The translations under genes were made by a program, and so were the position numbers. Below the pieces are notes generated by a model, which saw only the letters and a program-made list of their open reading frames with translations, was not told where the DNA came from and made no database searches. Below are positions 8,685-15,996 of a stretch of 64,000 nt of DNA, in pieces. The stretch is from NCBI GenBank assembly GCA_002689655.1, contig NZHC01000076.1:142066-206065 (forward strand), read 5' to 3'. Positions within the stretch are counted from its first letter, which is position 1. The number at the start of each line of letters is the position of its first letter. Source of the DNA: Rhodopirellula sp. (GTDB lineage Bacteria > Planctomycetota > Planctomycetia > Pirellulales > Pirellulaceae).

Positions 8685-10271
8685 TCAGGATTGCGAATTA
8701 AACGTCCGCAACATTTTCTTGCCCTTATACAGGTTAAACAAATCGTCAGCGGAGAGCGGTCTTAAACGCCCAGAAATGGGACGATCAATTGTTTCAAGAT
8801 TATCCGTGATCACGACACATTCCGTGGTTTCCCGCACAGCGGTAAAGAGCCCTGCTTGCTCATCCAGAAAAATTCCCAGCATAAGGGGCTTCATGGAACG
8901 GTAACCAAGATGCTCCAGATGTTTGGAGAATGTATCCATCGCTCTTTGCTGAGCATCATTAAATTGATCCGCAGCCACCGTAAAGATCTCATCGTGCTCG
9001 GCATGCCAGCCTGCGTAAATTGCGTAGATATCATCGACAGGAAGATTTGCCACATCAGTCGACATTGCAAAACAAACTGGACCTGTCATCCCAACATTGC
9101 TGTAAGTACGCTCCCCCATGCTGTATTCAAATCGCACAAGGTAAACATCAACTGGATCGGTGTAGCTCGGCCATAGCAGTCGCCGCTGATCAATGACTTC
9201 CACAGAAGTGGGGGGCACTCCCATCTGCTGTGGCTGAGTCAACCACAATGCCATCTCTGCCTCGGCAGTTGCTTTCTCACCACGATCATCATCCTTAACC
9301 TGTTCTCCGATCCCAATTTCGTCTGCGTAATGAATCGCCCGCAGGCGAGCCGCAGGTTCCTCGGTCAATGCCAGCAGTCGTTTCTTACCATCATCATCTC
9401 CTAGCTTGGCAAGTGCGCCTGCTGCTTCACATTGAACCCTACGATGTCGCAAACCAATGGTCTGATTCAATTTTCCAATGGATGTCTCATCGCCAATGAG
9501 ACCTACAGTGTCACAAAGCGACACAGCCAAGGCGACAGCTTCACCTAATGTTGCTTGAACTGTCTCCACGTCGTCACCAAACGCTCGTGGATTTTCTTCG
9601 AATAAACTTAGTCGCCCACTTACCTCGCCCAGCAGATGATTCAACATTGGCAAACGATCACTGGCTGGATGAACTTCAGCACGTCCTGTTCGATACAGAT
9701 AATTTGCAAGATCCAACACCGGTGATGCCAAAGACGCATGCTGCAATGAATCCAATAACGCCGGATACACAACGCCAATTGACCAGTCAGAATGCTGCAT
9801 CAGCGGACTTAATACCTGTGCTGCTTCCATCCACTGCTTGGGTGGCATCTCTTCCAGCAGGAAAACCAATTTTCCCAAAGCTTCATCACCACGATTCATC
9901 GCCAATAGTTGCAGCAACAAAAAACGATTCGTCGTTTTGGATGGTAGCACTTCCAGGATTTTTTGCAGATGATCAGGATCCACCTTGGAGACCACTTCAG
10001 GACCAGCCTGCAAGACAACGGTGTGTACCACGCGGAGGATACCGCCAAGAATGGCTGGATCCGATGCTGAAACGAGATCTGATTGACCAGCAATCTCCTC
10101 GACCAGAACAGCACCTTGACCCTCAACCGATTCAGCCAACTGTCGCAATTGCCATCCAGCAGCAACGGGATCGGCTGAAGATCCAAGAAGTGGATCGAGT
10201 TTTTCTTCAAACACGGAATCTTCTGTTCTGTTCGAGACTTGGTAATACCACAAGTGTGCTTTGTGATTCAT
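8685..10271 (-). CDS. HEAT-repeat-containing protein of the FtsK-like operon
   Basis: A 528-residue soluble protein without signal peptide or membrane segment. The first two thirds are alpha-helical with Leu/Ala periodicity. One segment resembles HEAT repeats (RRVQCEAAGALAKLGDDDGK then PAARLRAIHYADEIG, about residues 280-325). The last 180 residues form a separate mixed alpha/beta domain with VDVYLVRFEYSM, VGMTGPVCFAMSTDV and DDIYAIYAGWHAEHDEIF, which I do not recognise. It lies between the DinB-like gene (21 bases) and the small helical protein (24 bases), so co-transcription is very likely. A scaffold or adaptor role for the ATPase is possible but unproven. Confidence 0.75.
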   Translation of the reverse strand: MNHKAHLWYYQVSNRTEDSVFEEKLDPLLGSSADPVAAGWQLRQLAESVEGQGAVLVEEIAGQSDLVSASDPAILGGILRVVHTVVLQAGPEVVSKVDPDHLQKILEVLPSKTTNRFLLLQLLAMNRGDEALGKLVFLLEEMPPKQWMEAAQVLSPLMQHSDWSIGVVYPALLDSLQHASLASPVLDLANYLYRTGRAEVHPASDRLPMLNHLLGEVSGRLSLFEENPRAFGDDVETVQATLGEAVALAVSLCDTVGLIGDETSIGKLNQTIGLRHRRVQCEAAGALAKLGDDDGKKRLLALTEEPAARLRAIHYADEIGIGEQVKDDDRGEKATAEAEMALWLTQPQQMGVPPTSVEVIDQRRLLWPSYTDPVDVYLVRFEYSMGERTYSNVGMTGPVCFAMSTDVANLPVDDIYAIYAGWHAEHDEIFTVAADQFNDAQQRAMDTFSKHLEHLGYRSMKPLMLGIFLDEQAGLFTAVRETTECVVITDNLETIDRPISGRLRPLSADDLFNLYKGKKMLRTFNSQS

Positions 10272-10292
10272 TTCATAACGACATAGGATCCC

Positions 10293-10910
10293 TCAGGATT
10301 TCATTGCCTGTTGGTCCATCATCGCCTGTTGGTCCATCATCGCCTGTTGGTCCATCATCGCCTGTGCAGCAGTCCGAGCCACCGCGACCCCGCAACGCTG
10401 CTCGACAATACCGAGGTGATGATGCAGGTGTCCTGCCGTCAGCCATGCAATCGCACGCACCGTGATGCTAAAGCCATCAACGTCTGCACTGGAATCCCAC
10501 GATGAGGGGACAATTCGACGTAGCAACAACAAGTTAGCCTGTCTTAGATAGCCAAATTCTGCAACCAGACCACTGAAATTGCCTAAACCAAATCTTCGAT
10601 CAGCATAGGCATTTTCATCCCAGCCCGGCAAAGGTGTACTGTCACCCGCCGCTATCCTCAACATGCGGTAGCCAAAAACCCGCTCTGCATCGACGCAGTG
10701 CTCAAAAACTTGCCGAATCGACCATCCATACGATGCATGCACTTTGTCAATTTGCTCCGTACATAAATGGCTCGCCAATTCACAGATCCAATACAATTGG
10801 TCGTCCAGAGCCTTGAGAACGCACTCTCCCTCCAATTGATCTATCAGACCCTGCTGATACTCAGTACCCACTTCGGTACTTTTGGGGCGTCGGCTGGCAA
10901 TTCGAGTCAT
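10293..10910 (-). CDS. DinB-like four-helix protein with C-terminal hexapeptide repeats
   Basis: The ATG at 10910 begins MTRIASRRPKSTEVG and gives 205 residues. The frame is open to 11054, but that stretch looks non-coding. The core fits the DinB_2/DUF664-type four-helix bundle: a metal-ligand His in WSIRQVFEHCVDAERVFGYR, then PLPGWDENAYADRRF, and the closing AIAWLTAGHLHHHLGIVEQR with further histidines. Such proteins bind divalent metal and include thiol-dependent transferases. After the domain comes a low-complexity tail of three exact copies of a six-residue unit (AMMDQQ), encoded by an 18-base tandem repeat. It is the first gene of the operon leading to the FtsK-like ATPase. Confidence 0.75.
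   Translation of the reverse strand: MTRIASRRPKSTEVGTEYQQGLIDQLEGECVLKALDDQLYWICELASHLCTEQIDKVHASYGWSIRQVFEHCVDAERVFGYRMLRIAAGDSTPLPGWDENAYADRRFGLGNFSGLVAEFGYLRQANLLLLRRIVPSSWDSSADVDGFSITVRAIAWLTAGHLHHHLGIVEQRCGVAVARTAAQAMMDQQAMMDQQAMMDQQAMKS
10306..10365. repeat. 18-bp tandem repeat, three exact copies plus a third of another
   Basis: The unit gcctgttggtccatcatc occurs at 10306-10323, 10324-10341 and 10342-10359, then breaks off after six bases. It is inside the 3' end of the DinB-like gene and keeps its frame, encoding a repeated hexapeptide. Identity of the copies points to recent slippage expansion, so copy number may vary between strains. Confidence 0.95.
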
Positions 10911-11304
10911 CAATGGTCGCTGCTGGTAAGTGACGGATTCATAAACGGCGGTAACTTGAAAGCAGTAAATCTCGCTCCACAGCCCGCAGGATAGACGTTG
11001 AAAATCGCCTGACAAGGCATAAGCCCCCACTGTGAGATCCCACAAGCCCCTCAACAGCTCTCAAGCCACAGCTTTATCTTCTTTCACAGTGCCTGAAATG
11101 ACAAAAAAATCAGGCCAGCGACCCACCCACCTGACGACAGGTAACTCGAAATCCTAACAACCATCTTCGAGAGGGGCTTGCCATGGTGTGATACTGACGA
11201 ATATTTGATTAGAGGCGATCCCCGGCAACGTATCCCAATTCCAACGACTCGGAAGGTCAGCTGACTGGGTATTTGGCTTACCCACTTTCGGTCATGGTGA
11301 AACC
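10911..11304. other. Divergent intergenic region between DinB-like and LemA-like genes
   Basis: A 394-base stretch with no convincing gene. It must hold the promoters of both divergent genes, but no strong -35/-10 pair was found. Two small inverted repeats are visible: GCCTGA/TCAGGC at 11091-11096 and 11110-11115, with an A-rich loop, and TGGGTA/TACCCA at 11266-11284 with a 7-base loop, about 20 bases before the LemA-like start. The palindrome TCAGCTGA lies just before the second one. Their role is unknown. Confidence 0.4.
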
Positions 11305-11850
11305 ATGCAGTACCTTTGCATTTTGTTTGCGCTCGTCGCCCTTTGGCTACTGGGTATCAGGTATCACCGAGCTCAACGGCTCAGGGAACTCTCGCACCGT
11401 AGCATTGCCGAATTTGGGGAATTAAAGCAGCAACTGACGAATCGGCACGTCATTGTTACCCATCTCGCTGACTCCATCCCCAAGTCATTTGACCCCAAGT
11501 TCGAACGACAAAAGTTGAGAGAAATCAGTCAAACCGCCGAAGATTCGCTCTCCTCCATCGACCCTCGCAAGCCGTCTCCTGACCAGATCCGCGAATTCGT
11601 ATGCAGAGAACGTGAATTGCTTGGCGTGACCCGTGAGTTAGTCAAAAGTATCAAAACGGAAAACGATCTCAACCGAGCTCATTTGGTGACCAGTTGTCTT
11701 GAAGGTCTCGACAGAGCCAACGCACAGGTCGGCGATCACACCTCGATCTACAACACGTCTGCACTCGCCTACCAGAACATCAAGCGTGCATCACTCTTGG
11801 GGCAACGCAAGCACAAGGACGAATTTACAATCGTTGACATTGAAGCCTAA
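11305..11850 (+). CDS. LemA-like membrane-anchored protein
   Basis: This 181-residue protein starts with one membrane segment (residues 2-20, rich in Leu/Ala/Trp) followed by HRAQRLRELSHRS. The rest is a soluble helical domain. The order of elements (N-terminal anchor, a helix with LKQQLTNRHVIVTHLADSIP comparable to the LemA RRxDLIPNL region, then long charged helices) suggests a diverged LemA family member. Conservation is weak, so this is a fold-level guess. LemA proteins are exposed helical bundles of uncertain function. It is transcribed alone, convergent with the esterase gene 21 bases away. Confidence 0.55.
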   Translation: MQYLCILFALVALWLLGIRYHRAQRLRELSHRSIAEFGELKQQLTNRHVIVTHLADSIPKSFDPKFERQKLREISQTAEDSLSSIDPRKPSPDQIREFVCRERELLGVTRELVKSIKTENDLNRAHLVTSCLEGLDRANAQVGDHTSIYNTSALAYQNIKRASLLGQRKHKDEFTIVDIEA

Positions 11851-11871
11851 CTTGCAACGAACGAAGGTGAC

Positions 11872-12606
11872 TCATGAGGCTGCAATCTTTCGCAGCAATT
11901 CCGCAGTCACGGTCACTGATTCCAAGTCGATTGTGTGCGGCCCCTGAAATGAATGAAAGTGATTTTCCACACCGGCGTTTAATAGCATCTGGTTGAGGGT
12001 TTCCGCACTGGCATACGGCAAAATCGGATCGATTGTTCCATGCGATTGAAAGACTGCGGTCTCCGACAACCGTTTCATTGCTTGCTGCCAATGGGGCCGA
12101 CAGATCACAGTACCTGAAAATTGAATGAGCAACTGTGGAACTGCAATGCTACCCCTCAATGCCGTATCCATGGCCAACATCGCTCCCTGCGAAAAGCCTC
12201 CTAGCACCAAGGGAATTTCAGCTCCACCCAATTGTTCTTTGACAGCCTCAATGGTTTCGCATAGTGCTAAGCGTGCTTCTGTAACGCCCGGTGGTTCATG
12301 CTCATGCAATTCCTCAAAGTCAGCTGCCTGCACGGCCTCTGCCAAGCGAGCCATATTGATAGGCCACCAAGCACGTCCTTGAGGCATTCCCAACTCTGCA
12401 AGTGAATTAGGCGCGTCCGGAAATACAAAACGAAACTTACCGCCCTGATCACCCAATAAACTGATCCACTCATTGGACAGCCCAGCCAAGTCGTCGTACG
12501 AAGCACCATATCCATGGCATATTACGACTCCAATGCTTGGGTCAGCACCACCGTCAACAACAATGCAATCAAGTGAGGCTATTCGGGTGCGAAGTGCTTC
12601 GGGCAT
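11872..12606 (-). CDS. Phospholipase/carboxylesterase family serine hydrolase
   Basis: An alpha/beta hydrolase of 244 residues, cytoplasmic with no signal. The oxyanion region is VVICHGYGASYDD (residues 28-39). The nucleophile elbow is GGFSQG with Ser139. The acid is Asp193 in SHGTIDPILPY, and the base is His224 in QGPHTID. This layout and length match the acyl-protein thioesterase/carboxylesterase family (YpfH-like). It hydrolyses carboxylic or thio esters, but the physiological substrate cannot be read from the sequence. It lies downstream of the broken msrA on the same strand with a 163-base gap. Confidence 0.85.
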   Translation of the reverse strand: MPEALRTRIASLDCIVVDGGADPSIGVVICHGYGASYDDLAGLSNEWISLLGDQGGKFRFVFPDAPNSLAELGMPQGRAWWPINMARLAEAVQAADFEELHEHEPPGVTEARLALCETIEAVKEQLGGAEIPLVLGGFSQGAMLAMDTALRGSIAVPQLLIQFSGTVICRPHWQQAMKRLSETAVFQSHGTIDPILPYASAETLNQMLLNAGVENHFHSFQGPHTIDLESVTVTAELLRKIAAS

Positions 12607-12769
12607 TGATCATTCTCAAACGGGGAATAGGTAAAAAGCAAATCTGAACGTTTTTCAGCCAACCAAAACGATGCTGCCCCCCGCGCTTCGATTGTGCGAT
12701 AACGATATCTAATGCGAGCGAACCTGACCACGCAACCCACGAAACCACACAACCCCGAACAAAATCTTC

Positions 12770-13440
12770 TCATGGTTGCCTTGCTTTGTCACCCCAAAGA
12801 GCATCCAACCGAGAATCCCTGCCACATCTCCAGCGATAGAAGTTGTACTTGCTGGGATTATTCTTGTGGTAATCTTGATGATATTCTTCTGCAAGATAAA
12901 ACTTGCCTGCTTTCATGATTTGAGTTTCTATTCGTTTGCCAAATTCTTCACCCACTCGAGCACGGGCAGTCTTTGCGACCTTCTTTTGCATTTCATTGTG
13001 TGTAAAGATCATCGTACGATACTGGTTCCGCTGGTCACAAACTTGACCATTCGCCTGTGTTGGATCAACGTTGTGCCAGAATAGTGAGAACAACTAATCA
13101 TAGGACACACGTTCAGGATCAAAAAGGATCTGAATCAAGTCGATATGCCCCGTCTTTACCTGTTCATAGGTCGAATTTCCTATGCGTCCACCCGAGTAAC
13201 CCGAAGTAGCTGAAATCACCCCGTCCTGCTTGTCAAACGTTGGCTCCATGCACCAGAAACATCCTCCCACAAAAGTTGCCAATTGGTGCTTACTGTGGGC
13301 GCCTGAGTACTGCCTGCAGCGTGAATGATTGTCTTGGTTGCTTTTTCAGCAGGTGATTCGTTGGGCCTACCAGCGAGCAGCCAAAGAGCCAACAGGACAA
13401 CCATCAAAGGAGTTCCTAATCGGAAGATTGACTGCATCAT
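12770..13440 (-). pseudogene. msrA: Peptide methionine sulfoxide reductase MsrA, secreted form, broken by frameshift and amber stop
   Basis: The gene begins at 13440 with a signal peptide (MMQSIFRLGTPLMVVLLALW) and a Ser/Ala/Thr linker, but this frame runs on into unrelated sequence and stops at 13216. The catalytic domain appears in another frame from about 13282: ATFVGGCFWCMEP with the catalytic GCFWC, then TSGYSGG. That frame ends at a TAG (13094-13096) directly after VSYD, exactly where family members continue. The same frame goes on with LFSLFWHNVDPTQANGQ, QYRTMIF and a normal C-terminus (KFYLAEEYHQDYHKNNPSKY, then FYRWRCGRDSRL). Two independent lesions suggest a decaying pseudogene. Sequencing error or an unusual recoding event are alternatives. 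The intact enzyme would repair methionine-S-sulfoxide outside the cytoplasm. Confidence 0.85.
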
Positions 13441-13576
13441 CGACTAATCTCCTGCGACATGGTTGCGGGCTATTAAACAACAACACTGCCCAACTAACCC
13501 AACAGCTGTCTTAACTCATCTTCAAAAGACTTTACTTGACATTCTCTCAGACATCATGCCTGCGTCAGTTCAAGAG

Positions 13577-15337
13577 TCATACAGCAGCGAGTGTGGTCGT
13601 TGGACGCCAATCAACAAGGTGTATTTCGACTTTCCTGAATCCACGGAAGTCATTCACAACTGGGCGGTAGGCAATTTCAATGGGACCGTCAACTGCATTG
13701 ATTTCATCACACCAATCACCAGCACCAAAAGCAACGCCGCGGATCACCTTTTTTCCCTGACGGAGGTTAACCGTAAGATGTCGATCACCCCCACCCATCT
13801 TGCGTGCGGGTTCATCGAGTTCCACATTCCTGCAATAGAGGACAGGTCTTGGATTAGCTGCTCCAAATGGGGCAAGCATATCCATCTGCTTGAGTACCTC
13901 AAGATTCAATTGCCCCAGTGTTGCCTCAGCATCGATCACGATCTCAGGCACAATTTCTTTTTCGTTCCATTGTTTACCAACTGCTTCATTGAAGTCACCG
14001 CGAAAAGACTCGATCTCGCGTTCACTGATCGTCAAACCGGCTGCAGCCTTGTGTCCACCAAAACGAACTAAACGGTGATCACATTCGCAGAGCGCTTCAT
14101 AAAGATTGATATTCGTTCCGCCCACGCGACCTGAACCAACAGCCTCCGCTTTGCCTGCAGCGTCCAACGAAATCACGAAGACGGGCTTGGCATATTTATC
14201 AGCCAAGCGTCCTGCAACGACACCGATGACGCCTTGATGCCAGCCAACACCCGCGAGAACCAGAGCAGGATCACTTTCCGGCTCGAACTCTAACTTGGCC
14301 TGCTTGTCAGCCGCTAAATAAACACTGCGTTGCAAACTGTCCCGCGTCGTGTTGAGTTGATGTATATACTCAGCTAATTGCGTCGCTCGCTCGCCCGGCG
14401 AAATGGTCATCAATTCAACGGCCAATTGGGCTTGCCCAAGCCGTCCGGCTGCATTCAACCTCGGAGCAATGTTGAAACCAATGCTCTCTGTATTGAGACT
14501 CTCAACCTGATCCAGTTTGGTAACCTTCATCAATTCTGTCAGACCGGGTAATGGCTCCGCTCTCAACATGCGAATGCCATGCTCAACCAAAATTCGATTT
14601 TCATCCAACAACGGCACAACGTCGGCGACCGTTCCGATTGCAGTCAAGGACAACGATTGCATCAGATAACGACGCATTCGTTCCGTTACTTTCTTCGCTC
14701 CGCAGATCGACTGGCACAGCGACCACGCGAGTTTAAACGCGACCCCCGCACCGCAAAGCTCACCAAACGGATAAGCGGTACCTGGTAGACGCGGATGCAC
14801 AATGGCATCTGCATCAGGTAATTGTTCGCCAATGGTGTGGTGATCCGTGATCACCAACTTGACACCTAACTCCTTGCACAACTCAGCATGGGAAATACTG
14901 GTGATACCGCAATCGACCGAAACAATCAATTTCTTGCCACGATCGGCCAGTTTACGAATCGCATCCTCATTCAAGCCGTAACCGTCTTCAAGACGATTCG
15001 GAACATGGTAGCTAACGTCAGCATTAAATAACCGCAGACCATTGACCAGAATGGCGGTCCCCGTCATCCCATCACAGTCATAGTCACCATAGATGACAAT
15101 GGGCGTTTTATTTTCAATCGCTTCAACAAGAATCGATGTCGCCTCAGGAATTCCAGGTAACTCCTGAGGATCTCTCAAGCCCATCAGCTTCGTAGCAAGA
15201 AAACGGGAAGCATCCTCCGCAGTGTAGATACCTCGACTTACCAGAAGTTGCGCAACCACCGCAGGCAGTTTTCCCGACTTCATCAGGCTTTCCACACGAT
15301 CAGCATCGTGTGGAATGATTCGCCACTGTCGTTTCAT
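13577..15337 (-). CDS. recJ: Single-stranded-DNA-specific 5'-3' exonuclease RecJ
   Basis: RecJ degrades single-stranded DNA 5' to 3' in recombination, mismatch and base excision repair. The DHH domain carries YGDYDCDGMTGTA (Asp85, Asp87, Asp89), SVDCGITS and the name motif TDHHTIG with Asp165-His166-His167. The DHHA1 domain has HQGVIGVVAGRLADKY and GGHKAAAGLTI, followed by an OB-type C-terminal domain. Length 586 residues is normal. The ATG at 15337 is supported by an in-frame stop about 40 bases upstream. The upstream leader holds small tandem repeats and a hairpin (listed separately). Confidence 0.95.
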   Translation of the reverse strand: MKRQWRIIPHDADRVESLMKSGKLPAVVAQLLVSRGIYTAEDASRFLATKLMGLRDPQELPGIPEATSILVEAIENKTPIVIYGDYDCDGMTGTAILVNGLRLFNADVSYHVPNRLEDGYGLNEDAIRKLADRGKKLIVSVDCGITSISHAELCKELGVKLVITDHHTIGEQLPDADAIVHPRLPGTAYPFGELCGAGVAFKLAWSLCQSICGAKKVTERMRRYLMQSLSLTAIGTVADVVPLLDENRILVEHGIRMLRAEPLPGLTELMKVTKLDQVESLNTESIGFNIAPRLNAAGRLGQAQLAVELMTISPGERATQLAEYIHQLNTTRDSLQRSVYLAADKQAKLEFEPESDPALVLAGVGWHQGVIGVVAGRLADKYAKPVFVISLDAAGKAEAVGSGRVGGTNINLYEALCECDHRLVRFGGHKAAAGLTISEREIESFRGDFNEAVGKQWNEKEIVPEIVIDAEATLGQLNLEVLKQMDMLAPFGAANPRPVLYCRNVELDEPARKMGGGDRHLTVNLRQGKKVIRGVAFGAGDWCDEINAVDGPIEIAYRPVVNDFRGFRKVEIHLVDWRPTTTLAAV

Positions 15338-15375
15338 CCTTGAATCCTGTGGACCTGAACCGCTTGGACTCGACC

Positions 15376-15420
15376 TCTGTCACTGAAAATTCTGTCACTG
15401 GGAATTCTGTCGCTGGGAAT
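15376..15420. repeat. Three tandem 15-bp repeats in the recJ leader
   Basis: Units at 15376-15390, 15391-15405 and 15406-15420 follow tctgtcNctgNNaat, with one or two differences between copies, and a fourth begins at 15421. They lie about 40-85 bases upstream of the recJ start. They are non-coding, since a stop in the recJ frame falls within the first unit. They may be a slippage product or a binding-site array. Confidence 0.8.
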
Positions 15421-15495
15421 TCTGCGGCCATCAAATACCAGCAACAAAACGCCAAACCCCGGCAACGCTGCTACTGAAGATCCTACCAGAACGGT

Positions 15496-15526
15496 ATCTC
15501 CGACCGACCGAAAGAAAGTCGGAGAT
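15496..15526. terminator. 9-bp hairpin between rpmG and recJ, possible attenuator or terminator
   Basis: ATCTCCGAC (15496-15504) and GTCGGAGAT (15518-15526) pair perfectly around a 13-base loop. It lies 107 bases after the rpmG stop, in the minus-strand path from rpmG to recJ. There is no U-tract after the stem in that direction, so a classic intrinsic terminator is not shown. Confidence 0.4.
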
Positions 15527-15633
15527 CAATTCCATCAACGGCCCAGCCACGTGTCACACTTAATGTGGGACTTTATTCGGATGACATGTGGGCTGCTCAC
15601 GAAGAACAGCACCGACAACATGCTTTGATTGAA

Positions 15634-15798
15634 TTACTTCTTCTTTTCGCCGTGAAAAGTGTGCTTCCGCAGTCGCGGGCAATACTTCTTGACACGAAGC
15701 TTCTCTCCGCCAGGCTTTCTCCTGACCGAATAGTTGTAGTCGCCGCACTCCTCACACACGAGGAAAATCGTTTCAGCTTTCTTCTTACTTCTGGCCAT
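15634..15798 (-). CDS. rpmG: 50S ribosomal protein L33
   Basis: A 54-residue basic protein, [20 protein letters not shown] at the N-terminus and [18 protein letters not shown] at the C-terminus, which is clearly L33. The N-terminal Cys pair (15 and 18) of the zinc ribbon is kept. In the C-terminal pair Cys40 is present, but the expected second Cys is Leu43 (CPRL where zinc-binding forms have CxxC), so it is an intermediate between zinc-binding and zinc-free forms. The gene is preceded by a 198-base gap and has no strong Shine-Dalgarno sequence. No secE or tRNA-Trp gene is adjacent. Confidence 0.95.
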   Translation of the reverse strand: MARSKKKAETIFLVCEECGDYNYSVRRKPGGEKLRVKKYCPRLRKHTFHGEKKK

Positions 15799-15996
15799 CG
15801 GGAGGGCTCGGTTTGTCGGCTAAGTTGGGCAATATGGAAATTTCGAGTGGCGATTATTGCAGTACAAGGGCTATTTCGGCAAGTAGAAATGGCCGTGTTA
15901 GCGACGTTTCTTGGGTCAGCATTGTCGAAAACCCTGCAGGATGACCTTCGAAAAGGACTGCAGATCGTACAAAAATTGATTTTCACCACTGCCCGG

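Noticed and set aside
10306..10365. Short regular repeats as a possible CRISPR array
   Set aside because: The units are directly adjacent with no spacers and are inside a coding frame. No cas gene is present in the window.
9548..10465. A 305-residue plus-strand open frame with PVGPSS repeats
   Set aside because: It is antisense to the HEAT and DinB-like genes, and its repeats are the complement of the 18-base tandem repeat.
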